DNA from: Mariniflexile sp. AS56
GTDB lineage: Bacteria > Bacteroidota > Bacteroidia > Flavobacteriales > Flavobacteriaceae
Length of the DNA stretch: 64,000 nt
Direction of reading: 5' to 3'
Assembly (NCBI RefSeq): GCF_030552475.1
Contig: NZ_JAUPED010000007.1
Span: 124,001-188,000 of the forward strand
Every line of letters begins with the position of its first letter. Position 1 is the stretch's first letter. Positions 16,355 through 24,112 of the stretch are shown here, piece after piece. The notes beneath the pieces are model-generated. The model was not told the origin of the DNA, did no database searches, and saw nothing but the letters and a program-made list of their open reading frames with translations. The translations under genes were made by a program, and so were the position numbers.

Positions 16355-16392
16355 CCGTACATATTTACGGAGTACACCGTATTTTTCTACGG
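16355..16392. promoter_or_regulatory. Two CCGTA-N6-TACGG dyads upstream of rteC
   Basis: CCGTA (16355-16359) with TACGG (16366-16370), and CCGTA (16377-16381) with TACGG (16388-16392). Both spacers are 6 bp and the two dyads start exactly 22 bp apart, two helical turns. They lie 170-210 bases upstream of the rteC start and 40-77 bases downstream of the LuxR-like gene's stop. Confidence 0.55.
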
Positions 16393-16431
16393 AACTATTA
16401 TTAAACATTGTAAATAGAGTAATTCAAAACT

Positions 16432-17355
16432 TCAATCAGTCTCACTTTTCTTATGAAACCTTTTTAAGAATTCATGTCTATCCTTTACGCTTGTCTTTTT
16501 GAAGATGTTTGAAGCGTGTTTCGATACGGTACTTTCTGCGATGAACAAATCTTTAGCGATGTTTCTATAGCTCAGATTACTTAAAATTGAAACCGCAACC
16601 TCGATTTCTCTACGGGTCAAATCTTCATAGATAATTTTATTCTTTATCAATTCGGTTCTATGTTTTTTCTTCAACTCAAAAACCTGGTACATCCTGTTTT
16701 TGTTTTCTAAGAAGTAAAGATACCTATCAATCTCTATAGCTGTTATTGCATAGAATGCAATATTCATTATACTAAAAGTAAGCCATTGATAATCTCCAAT
16801 TAAAGTGCAGATTGGTAACAGGGCAATACTACTTACACTAATTAAAGACAGCTTATTTCTTCTTAAAATAAATGGATTTGGATTGCTTGGGTTTGAAATG
16901 CGACGATAGAAAATGAAAAGAAAAACAAACGCTATTAATGAAATAGGAACAGTAAATAGAAAGCGTGCTGAGTCCAGGGAGTTGGTAATTAAATAAACTA
17001 TTAAAAATAAAAGTAGGAAACTTAAGCTACTAATTATTGCAAGATTTTTAATTGAAAAATGGTGTTCTAAAACTAAGATATCATATTCCTTGTAGAGATA
17101 ATATATCATATAAACGCATAATGAAATAGCAACTCCGTAAGTTATAACATATTGCAGAATATAAGGCCCCGGGAAGCCTTTAATGGGGAGAAATCCGCCA
17201 GTTACATTGTAAGTAATTAAAATAAAACCAAGATAAAGAAAGTTTTTTAAACTACTACAGTTCCTTCTTTTAGACAAATACAATGTAATCAACACGATAA
17301 ATATATCTACTAATAGATAGAAAAATGTAGTCCAGTGTATTGATGTCTCGAACAT
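16432..17355 (-). CDS. Membrane-tethered LuxR-type transcriptional regulator
   Basis: 307 aa. The N-terminal ~210 residues contain about seven hydrophobic segments, starting WTTFFYLLVDIFIVLITLYL. After a charged coiled linker comes a C-terminal LuxR/GerE helix-turn-helix: LTRREIEVAVSILSNLSYRN, then IAESTVSKHASNIFKKTSVK. It probably senses a membrane or extracellular signal and acts on DNA while membrane-bound, without a separate kinase. Its place between integrase and rteC suggests control of ICE activation. It is one candidate binder of the CCGTA dyads. The signal is unknown. Confidence 0.75.
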   Translation of the reverse strand: MFETSIHWTTFFYLLVDIFIVLITLYLSKRRNCSSLKNFLYLGFILITYNVTGGFLPIKGFPGPYILQYVITYGVAISLCVYMIYYLYKEYDILVLEHHFSIKNLAIISSLSFLLLFLIVYLITNSLDSARFLFTVPISLIAFVFLFIFYRRISNPSNPNPFILRRNKLSLISVSSIALLPICTLIGDYQWLTFSIMNIAFYAITAIEIDRYLYFLENKNRMYQVFELKKKHRTELIKNKIIYEDLTRREIEVAVSILSNLSYRNIAKDLFIAESTVSKHASNIFKKTSVKDRHEFLKRFHKKSETD

Positions 17356-17499
17356 GAATTTTATAGATCATTATATTACAATGAAAATTGATTCTAGATT
17401 TTATACAAATCATTTTAATTAAATACATAGTTCGTTAATATTATTTTAAAAATTTGTAATAGCTTCTGCCTTGCCAATTTATAATACTTTAGGAACTTA

Positions 17500-18747
17500 T
17501 TAAATTATAGAATTTTCGGATTTGTTTTCAACAAATTTTTTCATTTTCAACCTTAAATCATTCATGTCATTACTTACTTTTAAGTCAATTATTTTGGCAT
17601 AATGTTGAGTTGTCCTTAAAGATTTATGACCAAGCATTTTGCTCACAGATTCAATTGGTACTCCATTTGTTAATGTGATCGTGGTTGCAAAAGTATGTCT
17701 TGCAAGGTGAAAAGTTAGATTTTTATTGATACTGCACAAATCGGCTATTTCCTTGAGGTAAGCATTCATTTTTTGATTGCTTAAAACAGGTAAAATTAAT
17801 TCTTTATTTAAAGAATTATGAAGCTTGGAATATTTATTAATAATGGCTTGTGGTATTGAAAGTAGAGGGATGTTACTGCGCGTATCAGTTTTTGTTCTTT
17901 TGGTCTTAATCCAGTTTGTACCATCCATTCCGATTACTATATCATCGTTATTAAGTTTTTTTACATCCGCATAAGCTAAGCCGGTAAAACAACAGAATAT
18001 AAATATATCTTTAACTTGATTTAATCTAGTTGCTGAGAATTCTTTATTAATAATATTTTGAATCTCAATTTCAGTAAGAAACTCTCTGTCTACAATTTTA
18101 AGTTTTGCCTTCCAATTTAAAAAGGGATCCTTGCTAATCCAATCATTAGCGTATGCGATTCTAATTATCTTCTTAAAATTTGTTACGTATTTTATTGCTG
18201 TATTATGAGCACAGCCTCTTTCTTTTTTTAGATAATATTCGAAGCCCGTGATAAATTTATGATCTACATTCTTAATAGGTATGTCGTTAGTGCCATAATC
18301 TAGGATAATATAATTTTCAACATGCTTTTTAGCAGTTTTATAGCGTTCTACGGTGCCTGGAGCAAATTCTTTACCAACTAGCTTTTCAGTTTTATCATTA
18401 TGTATTTGAAAAATTTCTAAAAGCATTTTTTGTTTCGATACTTTGCCCAGGTATATATTTTTAATGCCTTCAGCAGTAATGAATATCTCATCTTCTGTCA
18501 ATTTTTCGTGAATTTTGAAAACCTTATTTTTAATTGAATCCATATATCGGTTCAATTTTCGAACATCATCAGTAGTTCCTCTCAACTTACCTGCTTCAGA
18601 GTTCCATTTATTTAAAGTTACTTTCCTTTTAATACTGAATTCGCTGCGTTTTCCATTAACCGTAATTCTTAAATAAACAGGAGCATTTCCCATTTTATCA
18701 ATGTCATTTCCACGAGGGTAAAATAGTAGAGAAAATGTATTTTGCAT
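17500..18747 (-). CDS. Tyrosine recombinase (ICE integrase)
   Basis: 415 aa. Arm-binding and SAM-like core-binding domains are in the first ~220 residues. The catalytic domain has HLARHTFATT (HxxR), MLGHKSLRTTQHYAKI (His and the nucleophilic Tyr) and a Lys-containing beta-turn TKRTKTDTR. At the usual ArgI position the sequence reads FTGLAYADV, with Ala instead of Arg, as is common in Bacteroidota integrases (IntDOT also lacks ArgI). It catalyses integration and excision. It is transcribed away from the tRNA-Ser gene at the element's end, the standard ICE layout. Confidence 0.92.
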   Translation of the reverse strand: MQNTFSLLFYPRGNDIDKMGNAPVYLRITVNGKRSEFSIKRKVTLNKWNSEAGKLRGTTDDVRKLNRYMDSIKNKVFKIHEKLTEDEIFITAEGIKNIYLGKVSKQKMLLEIFQIHNDKTEKLVGKEFAPGTVERYKTAKKHVENYIILDYGTNDIPIKNVDHKFITGFEYYLKKERGCAHNTAIKYVTNFKKIIRIAYANDWISKDPFLNWKAKLKIVDREFLTEIEIQNIINKEFSATRLNQVKDIFIFCCFTGLAYADVKKLNNDDIVIGMDGTNWIKTKRTKTDTRSNIPLLSIPQAIINKYSKLHNSLNKELILPVLSNQKMNAYLKEIADLCSINKNLTFHLARHTFATTITLTNGVPIESVSKMLGHKSLRTTQHYAKIIDLKVSNDMNDLRLKMKKFVENKSENSII

Positions 18748-18829
18748 AGGTGCGTAGAATTTTATTTAGCTCAATATACAAAATTTAAATTCATAAATAA
18801 AATATAAACGCTTGTTTTTCATGTGTTTG

Positions 18830-18840
18830 AGAGGGATTCG
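18830..18840. repeat. 11-bp copy of tRNA-Ser sequence (candidate att core)
   Basis: AGAGGGATTCG is identical to 18993-19003, which lies in the T-arm and 3' part of the tRNA-Ser gene, in the same orientation and 163 bp apart. It directly overlaps the inverted repeat at 18836-18875. A duplicated tRNA segment beside an integrase is the usual mark of an attachment site, but this short distance is unusual. Confidence 0.45.
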
Positions 18841-18875
18841 GTGCGTAAATTAATATTAAAAATTACGCACCGAAT
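18836..18875. repeat. Perfect 13-bp inverted repeat between integrase and tRNA-Ser
   Basis: Arms ATTCGGTGCGTAA (18836-18848) and TTACGCACCGAAT (18863-18875) are separated by 14 AT-rich bases. They lie 89 bases upstream of the integrase start. They could be a recombinase or regulator binding site at the ICE end. There is no T-run, so a terminator is less likely. Confidence 0.6.
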
Positions 18876-18929
18876 ACCGCTCCTTTTATTTGATATAATA
18901 CGCTATTATATGACATTAATCAAAATGAA

Positions 18930-18962
18930 AAAAGCCTATAAACATCATGTTTATAGGCTTTT
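18930..18962 (-). terminator. Rho-independent terminator downstream of tRNA-Ser
   Basis: The stem arms AAAAGCCTATAAAC and GTTTATAGGCTTTT are 14 bp, perfect, with a 5-base loop. On the minus strand it is followed by a T-rich run, 24 bases after the tRNA 3' end. It could also stop integrase-side transcription. Confidence 0.85.
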
Positions 18963-18985
18963 AGTGGAATTTGATACATTCCTTG

Positions 18986-19070
18986 CGGAGAAAGAGGGAT
19001 TCGAACCCCCGGAGGTGTGACCCTCAACAGTTTTCAAGACTGCCGCATTCGACCACTCTGCCATTTCTCC
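18986..19070 (-). tRNA. tRNA-Ser (anticodon UGA)
   Basis: 85 nt. On the minus strand it begins GGAGAAATGG and ends TTTCTCCG. The acceptor stem GGAGAAA/TTTCTCC is perfect. The anticodon loop is CTTGAAA with anticodon TGA, for UCA codons. The long variable arm GAGGGTCACACCTC is typical of serine tRNAs, and the T-loop is GGTTCGAATCC. CCA is not encoded. The ICE integrase lies on its 3' side, so this gene is the likely integration target. It remains intact after integration. Confidence 0.96.
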
Positions 19071-19187
19071 TTGAGTGTCTCATCAGGTATGCCCTGATTG
19101 CGGGTGCAAATATAGAACCCTTTTTTAATTCTTTCAAATAAATTTCCATTTTTTTGAAAATAAATTTTCACTCTTTTAGTATTAACG

Positions 19188-19195
19188 TATTTTTG
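19188..19195 (+). promoter_or_regulatory. Probable -7 promoter element of the nitroreductase gene
   Basis: TATTTTTG matches the Bacteroidota -7 consensus TAnnTTTG and lies 20 bases before the start codon. No clear -33 TTTG was found. Confidence 0.4.
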
Positions 19196-19214
19196 TAAAA
19201 ATTAAAATTTATAA

Positions 19215-19844
19215 ATGAGTATTATTAAGCAACTTAAGTGGCGCTATGCAACTAAAAAATTCGATACCAAAAAAAAATTATCTTCAGAAAAAATAGATAT
19301 TTTAAAACAAGCATTCAATTTAACTGCTACATCATTTGGTCTGCAAACCATTAAATTAGTGATTGTCGAGAGCGAAACCCTAAGGCAACCTCTTGTAGCA
19401 CATGCATATAACCAAAAACAAGTAGTTAATGCCTCTCATTTATTGGTTATTTGTATGCAAGAAGACATTTTGGATGTAGATGTTGTTGCATTTTACGATA
19501 ATATAAAAAATACGCGAAAAACGCCAGATAACATTCTAAAACCCTATAAAGACGACTTAGTGAACATGATGGGGAATATGACAACGTTAGAGCGTCAACA
19601 ATGGTCCAAAAATCAAGCTTATATCGCATTGGGCAATTTAATGACCGTGTGCGCAGTAGAAGGTATCGATTCTTGCCCAATGGAAGGTTTTTCACCACAA
19701 GCCATCGACAAGGTCTTAGAATTAGATAAAATGGGTTTAAAATCAGTATTATTGCTGCCTGTTGGTTATAGAGATGAAACCGATATGTTTGCCAGCTTCA
19801 CCAAAGTAAGAAAATCAATAACCGAAGCAGTAATAGAATTATAA
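19215..19844 (+). CDS. NAD(P)H-dependent nitroreductase-family oxidoreductase
   Basis: 209 aa, the usual size for NfsB-like flavoproteins. The N-terminal LKWRYATKKFD and FNLTATSFGLQTIKLVIV give the FMN-binding start of the fold. KNQAYIALGNLMTVCAVEGIDSCPMEGF is the conserved middle, and LLLPVGYRDETD is near the C-terminus. It reduces nitro compounds or quinones with FMN. First chromosomal gene after the ICE junction, alone on its strand, followed by a dispersed repeat. The physiological substrate cannot be told from sequence. Confidence 0.88.
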   Translation: MSIIKQLKWRYATKKFDTKKKLSSEKIDILKQAFNLTATSFGLQTIKLVIVESETLRQPLVAHAYNQKQVVNASHLLVICMQEDILDVDVVAFYDNIKNTRKTPDNILKPYKDDLVNMMGNMTTLERQQWSKNQAYIALGNLMTVCAVEGIDSCPMEGFSPQAIDKVLELDKMGLKSVLLLPVGYRDETDMFASFTKVRKSITEAVIEL

Positions 19845-19860
19845 ATAATACATAATATTT

Positions 19861-19940
19861 GGGCGTTACCACAAGGGTCGGGCTTTCGGCAGTCGCTCTC
19901 TGTGAGGAGCTCCAACAATGCCTCAATCCCTAACGCAAGC
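19861..19940 (+). repeat. Dispersed intergenic repeat, copy A
   Basis: It begins GGGCGTTACCACAAGGGTCG, continues with GGCTTTC and ends TCAATCCCTAACGCAAG. The same ends occur on the opposite strand at 49044-49129 and 62176-62264, with variable middles. It overlaps a false N-terminal extension of the downstream gene. Confidence 0.8.
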
Positions 19941-19965
19941 GTACCAAGTACAAAAATATAGAAAT

Positions 19966-21159
19966 ATGCCAGGATTTGAATTATTCGGAGATTTAGAAAA
20001 AAAAGAAGTAAATGATGTCTTAGAAAACGGAGTGCTTATGCGTTACGGGTTCGATGGCATGCGTAATGGCCATTGGAAGGCTAAAGAGTTAGAAAAAGCA
20101 TTAGAAAGCACCTTTCAAGTTAATCATGCACAATTAGTATCAAGTGGTACTGCTGCCATATCAGTTGCCCTAGCAGCTGCAGGTATTGGAGCGGGCGACG
20201 AGGTTATTTTACCAACCTTTACGTTTGTAGCGAGCTTTGAAGCCGTTATGATGCTTGGAGCAATTCCTGTTTTAGTGGATATAGACGATACCTTAACACT
20301 TTGTCCAAAAGCAGTTGAAAATGCCATTACCTCTAAAACAAAAGCAGTTATGGTGGTGCATATGTGCGGTAGTATGGGGCACGTAGACGCGCTTAAAGAT
20401 GTTTGCGACAAACATAGTCTAACATTAATAGAAGATGCCTGTCAAGCCATTGGGGCCACCTATAAAAGTGAGCCACTAGGAAGTATTGGCGATCTAGGTT
20501 GTTTTTCATTCGATTTTGTTAAAACCATTACCTGTGGAGAGGGTGGAGCCGTCATAACAAATAATAAAGAGTATTATATTAATTCAGACCATTATAGTGA
20601 CCATGGTCACGATCATGATGGTAATGATAGGGGAGCGGAAACACATCCGTTTTTAGGGTATAATTTTCGAATTTCCGAGCTTCATGCAGCGGTTGGTTTA
20701 GCACAAATAAAACGTTTACCTGAAATCTTAAGAATTCAAAAAATAAATTACACCATTTTACGTGAGGCTTTGTCACACATACCAGAAGTGACTTTTAGAA
20801 CTGTACCAGAAGGTGGTGAGGAAAACTATAGTTTTTTAAACTTCTTTCTACCAAATTTAGAAACGTCACTAAAAGTGTCAGATGCATTTAAAGCTCAAGG
20901 TGTAGATGCATGCTTTCAGTATTATAATAACAACTGGCATTACATTCGTAAATGGGATCATTTAAAAGAATTAAAATCATTATACCCCATTCCAGGAGAA
21001 GTGAAAGCAGGATTAGAATACCTTAAAACCAAAGAGTTTTCACAATCTGATCATTTTATAGGAAGAAATATTTCTTGTTTAATAAAACTATCATGGACTG
21101 AAGAAGAAGTAAAAGCGAGAGCGTTTAAAATGGTTGAAATTATTAAAAATTCATTATAA
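19966..21159 (+). CDS. kdnA: KdnA-like 8-amino-3,8-dideoxy-manno-octulosonate (Kdo8N) transaminase
   Basis: 397 aa PLP enzyme of the DegT/DnrJ/EryC1 family. The start at MPGFELFGDLEKKEV is chosen because it matches the KdnA N-terminus as I recall it from Shewanella, and because the upstream frame lies in a repeat element. Shared features include RYGFDGMRNGHWK, SSGTAAISVALAAAGIGAGD, the Schiff-base Lys in FSFDFVKTITCGEGGAV, DHGHDHDGNDRGAETHP, and NNWHYIRKW. KdnA aminates 8-oxo-Kdo so that Kdo8N enters the lipopolysaccharide core. Its partner KdnB, an iron-dependent dehydrogenase, is not adjacent here. Confidence 0.82.
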   Translation: MPGFELFGDLEKKEVNDVLENGVLMRYGFDGMRNGHWKAKELEKALESTFQVNHAQLVSSGTAAISVALAAAGIGAGDEVILPTFTFVASFEAVMMLGAIPVLVDIDDTLTLCPKAVENAITSKTKAVMVVHMCGSMGHVDALKDVCDKHSLTLIEDACQAIGATYKSEPLGSIGDLGCFSFDFVKTITCGEGGAVITNNKEYYINSDHYSDHGHDHDGNDRGAETHPFLGYNFRISELHAAVGLAQIKRLPEILRIQKINYTILREALSHIPEVTFRTVPEGGEENYSFLNFFLPNLETSLKVSDAFKAQGVDACFQYYNNNWHYIRKWDHLKELKSLYPIPGEVKAGLEYLKTKEFSQSDHFIGRNISCLIKLSWTEEEVKARAFKMVEIIKNSL

Positions 21160-21213
21160 TATTTTGAAGAGTTCCAGTGTTTAGTAGAGCTAAAAACTTT
21201 TGAAATAAAGAAG

Positions 21214-21245
21214 AAGCCCAAGTAAATTGTTACTTGGGCTTTTTA
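21214..21245. terminator. Bidirectional terminator between kdnA and the carrier-protein operon
   Basis: Stem AAGCCCAAGTAA (21214-21225) pairs with TTACTTGGGCTT (21230-21241) around ATTG, with T-runs on both sides. It serves the convergent genes on either side. Confidence 0.88.
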
Positions 21246-21249
21246 GTAC

Positions 21250-21489
21250 TTATATTTCTGACTGAATGACATCAAGTAAATCACCAACATTATTCATATT
21301 CATTAAATCCATAAGTTTGAATTTAATACTAAATACTTTTTCAATTTCAGATATTATCATCATGTGTGTTATCGATTCCCATCCATCAACATCATCTGTT
21401 GTTGTTGTATCTGTAAGTTTAAAGTTATTGTGCTCTAAAATAGTAGCAAAAGCACTTGTTACTTTTGTTAATACGTCTTCTCTAGTCAT
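21250..21489 (-). CDS. Acyl/peptidyl carrier protein
   Basis: 79 aa, acidic and helical. The phosphopantetheine attachment serine lies in VDGWESITHMMII, the carrier motif D-x-x-S-(I/L). The length is that of a free-standing carrier. It starts 4 bases after the adenylation-enzyme stop, so the two are coupled: the enzyme probably loads an amino or carboxylic acid onto this protein. The housekeeping fatty-acid ACP normally lies with fabF, so this is a specialised carrier. Confidence 0.87.
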   Translation of the reverse strand: MTREDVLTKVTSAFATILEHNNFKLTDTTTTDDVDGWESITHMMIISEIEKVFSIKFKLMDLMNMNNVGDLLDVIQSEI

Positions 21490-21493
21490 AATT

Positions 21494-22990
21494 TCAATTT
21501 ATATTAAAATGTTTTTTTAATTCTTTTCGGTCTATTTTACCATTCAAGCTATGAGGAAACTCTTTTAGAAATGTAACATGCATGGGTATCATATAATTGG
21601 GCATTTTAGTTTTCATATAGTCAAATAATTCTTTAGTATCAAAGGGGGCAGATTCAATAGCTAAGCCTAATTCCGCATTTCCAAGTTTATTTAAAATGTC
21701 TAAGGCGACCATATTCACTTTAAGTTTAGATTTCGCTTTGGCATGAAATTCAATTTCAGATAATTCAACACGATAACCTCTTATTTTTACTTGAAAATCG
21801 GCTCTTCCAACATAGAGAAAGTCTCCGTCATGATCTTTCAAACACAAATCACCAGTTTTGTAATAGCGTATTTTTTTGTTCTCTACTTCCTTAATAAAAA
21901 AACTTACTTTATTTCTTTCTTCATTTTCCCAATATCCAGGAGTAATTTGTGGTCCGGCCAAGCAAAGTTCTCCAGTTTTACCAATAGCGACTTCAGAATT
22001 TTCATTGTCCACTACAAGGTATAAGGTGTCTTTTTGTGGTGTTCCAATAGCAATTATTCCGTTATGAGCTTTTGTGTGTGTCTCTTTATGGTATGGGTAA
22101 AAGCCACTATAAACGGTAAACTCTGTTGGGCCGTAATAATTAAATATCTTGCAATTAGGTAAACAATCGCTCCATTCTTTGGCAATATCACTATGCAGAG
22201 CTCCTCCTCCAAAGCTACAATACCTCACTGATGGTTCATTAATTTCATTAAAATAAGGGCGCAAATAGTTGATTATAGAAGGAACCATAGTTAGCACCGT
22301 TAACTTTTTACTTTTTATTAATTTGAAAATATAAAAGTATTTTATAGCTTCCTTAGGAATTGTGTACATACAAGATCCAGAAAGTATGGGGAATAAGTAA
22401 GTGACTACCGAAAAATCGAATGTTAACTCGAACATTTGAAGACATCTATCGGAATTAGTTAAATTAAACTCAGGTTCAGCATCAATAGAATCAACTAGAG
22501 CTTGAACATTGCTAAAAGTTATAGGAACGCCCTTGGGAACACCCGTAGTACCAGATGTAAATAAGATATAGGCTAAATCATTTTCAGGTATTTCTTTAGG
22601 AACTAGATTAGGGTATTCTTTTGTTAATGTTGTTGAGTTAATAATATTTAAATCATTGTAAACCAGTTCTTTTGAAGAATCTATAACATATTTTGTTTTG
22701 GTTAACTCGAAAATATGATAATTTCTATCTATGGGTGTGTCTGGGTTTACAGGCACATATGCTTTTCCTTCTAGCCAGAGGGCAATAATACTAGCGTAGG
22801 TTTGAATATCATCATTCGTAACTAAACCAATTAGTTTTTCAGATGCCGCTATATCATTTTCAATGGCAAATCTGATTTTTTTTATTTCGGTAGCGAATTC
22901 TTTATATGTGTAATATGTGTTATTTATGCAAAGAACATTATTAGTTGAATTGGATTCAATGGAATGTTGTAAGTTTTTAATAAACCTCAT
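21494..22990 (-). CDS. Stand-alone amino-acid adenylation enzyme (AMP-binding, DltA/NRPS-like)
   Basis: 498 aa. All adenylation core motifs are present: A3 LFTSGTTGVPKGV, A5 NYYGPTE, A7 YYKTGDL, A8 GRADFQVKIRGYRVELSEIE, and A10 NGKIDRKEL with the catalytic Lys. The size and free-standing form resemble DltA and NRPS-like A domains. It activates a carboxylic or amino acid as AMP ester for the carrier protein encoded next to it. There is no condensation or thioesterase domain. dltB/dltD are not nearby, so D-alanylation of teichoic acid is excluded in a Gram-negative context. The substrate is not predictable by eye. Confidence 0.87.
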   Translation of the reverse strand: MRFIKNLQHSIESNSTNNVLCINNTYYTYKEFATEIKKIRFAIENDIAASEKLIGLVTNDDIQTYASIIALWLEGKAYVPVNPDTPIDRNYHIFELTKTKYVIDSSKELVYNDLNIINSTTLTKEYPNLVPKEIPENDLAYILFTSGTTGVPKGVPITFSNVQALVDSIDAEPEFNLTNSDRCLQMFELTFDFSVVTYLFPILSGSCMYTIPKEAIKYFYIFKLIKSKKLTVLTMVPSIINYLRPYFNEINEPSVRYCSFGGGALHSDIAKEWSDCLPNCKIFNYYGPTEFTVYSGFYPYHKETHTKAHNGIIAIGTPQKDTLYLVVDNENSEVAIGKTGELCLAGPQITPGYWENEERNKVSFFIKEVENKKIRYYKTGDLCLKDHDGDFLYVGRADFQVKIRGYRVELSEIEFHAKAKSKLKVNMVALDILNKLGNAELGLAIESAPFDTKELFDYMKTKMPNYMIPMHVTFLKEFPHSLNGKIDRKELKKHFNIN

Positions 22991-23011
22991 TATGTTTTAG
23001 AATAAATGTAG

Positions 23012-24112
23012 TTAGTAAAAATGGCCGTCACTATTTTGTAGAACTAAACCTTTATTAGTTGTACTTAGATTGATATCATTATGGACCAGCCCTTTCTTTG
23101 AAATTTTATAGTTATAAACTGTTATGTATTTTTTTACTATTGCGTCTGACAGTTTTGTGTCATCGGTAAATATAAACTTAGCTTTGGTAGCATAAAGGTT
23201 ATCTATTAATGCACTAACGCAATAATCGTAATGGTCTTCATTAGCCCCTAAAAAATACTTTACATTGCATTCACCGTAGTTTATAGTGTAAGATATAAAA
23301 CCAATAATGTTGTTGTTCTTTAAAACTTTTAAATTGTATATGTGTATGTTCGAGCTTATTCCAGCATGTAATGTGGCGTAAGTTTGTCTTGAAGCTGGTG
23401 TTTGGGTGTATTGAGCATTATCTATGTGCCAATTGATGTATTCTTTGGTTTTGAGAATAAGATCATTTTGACAAAGGGGTTCAATAAATTTCCAAGTATC
23501 TTCATCTAATTGATTAAGATATTCATAGTTTAGGTCTTTAATATCGTTCTTTAATTTTGATTTGTTAATTAATCTTGTAACGAAGTATGTAAAGTAATCA
23601 TTAATATCTATAATGAATTTTAGTCGCTTTAAAAAAGGAAATCTTCCAATAATAGAAGATGTGTTTAAACTAAAAAAAAGAGTATGCCTAAGTCTAGTGG
23701 TGATTGTTCTGTATGGCTGTTTTCCGTAGAAGGCATCCACATTTTGAGTGTACGCTTTTATTAGAATTTGATTATTAGTTAAATTAAGTGCATGGCTATA
23801 TATATAATTACCTAATACAGTATTTTTATAAGCGGAATCAACCCACCATAATATCATCCAATAAACTTTTTTTATTTCAGTATTGTTGGTGTTTAAATAA
23901 TCAGGAATTAGGTAAATAAAAGTAACAATTTTATCATTTTCATGAACAATGACGCCACAATAATCATCCTCTTCTATTCTAGAATTGGATACTAACCAAA
24001 TAGCTTTACTCTTAGGGAATGGAGATAAAGAGGTTTTCCAAAAGGTGTTTTCTTCGATAGCTCTTCGTAATACCTTTTTTGTTATATCGGTTATTTTAAT
24101 ATTCTTGTTCAT
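23012..24112 (-). CDS. GNAT-like acyltransferase candidate of the carrier-protein operon
   Basis: 366 aa, no signal peptide, not clearly recognised. Two regions look like tandem GNAT folds. The first half contains KVYWMILWWVDSAYKNTVLG with a strand-helix turn, followed by IKAYTQNVDAFYGKQPY. The second contains VLKNNNIIGFISYTINYG and CVSALIDNLYATKAKFIFTD. It is the first gene of the operon, 21 bases before the adenylation gene. A transferase that moves the carrier-bound group onto a sugar or lipid amine is a reasonable guess. This is inference from context. Confidence 0.5.
   Translation of the reverse strand: MNKNIKITDITKKVLRRAIEENTFWKTSLSPFPKSKAIWLVSNSRIEEDDYCGVIVHENDKIVTFIYLIPDYLNTNNTEIKKVYWMILWWVDSAYKNTVLGNYIYSHALNLTNNQILIKAYTQNVDAFYGKQPYRTITTRLRHTLFFSLNTSSIIGRFPFLKRLKFIIDINDYFTYFVTRLINKSKLKNDIKDLNYEYLNQLDEDTWKFIEPLCQNDLILKTKEYINWHIDNAQYTQTPASRQTYATLHAGISSNIHIYNLKVLKNNNIIGFISYTINYGECNVKYFLGANEDHYDYCVSALIDNLYATKAKFIFTDDTKLSDAIVKKYITVYNYKISKKGLVHNDINLSTTNKGLVLQNSDGHFY

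Larger units (their letters stand above)
1..18985. mobile_element. Integrative and conjugative element (right-hand part), integrated at tRNA-Ser
   Basis: A tyrosine integrase lies next to the 3' end of an intact tRNA-Ser gene. Inward are an RteC-type regulator, an excisionase-like HTH protein, a replication module, a Bacteroidetes tra operon and a VirD4-type coupling protein at the left edge. This is the gene content of Bacteroidota conjugative transposons of the CTnDOT type in a broad sense. No relaxase and no second attachment site are in the window, so the element extends to the left. traL, traO, traP and traQ were not recognised. The exact right boundary is uncertain and lies between the integrase and the tRNA 3' end. 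Confidence 0.9.

Noticed and set aside
18823-19020. 65-codon open frame running through the terminator and into the tRNA-Ser gene
   Set aside because: It overlaps the tRNA, the terminator hairpin and the att-like repeats, and has no protein-like features.
19918-19965. In-frame N-terminal extension of KdnA
   Set aside because: It overlaps the end of dispersed repeat copy A. The conserved start MPGFELFG is at 19966.
21494-22990. DltA for D-alanylation of teichoic acid
   Set aside because: Motifs are similar, but dltB and dltD are absent and the organism is Gram-negative. Only a general adenylation role is claimed.
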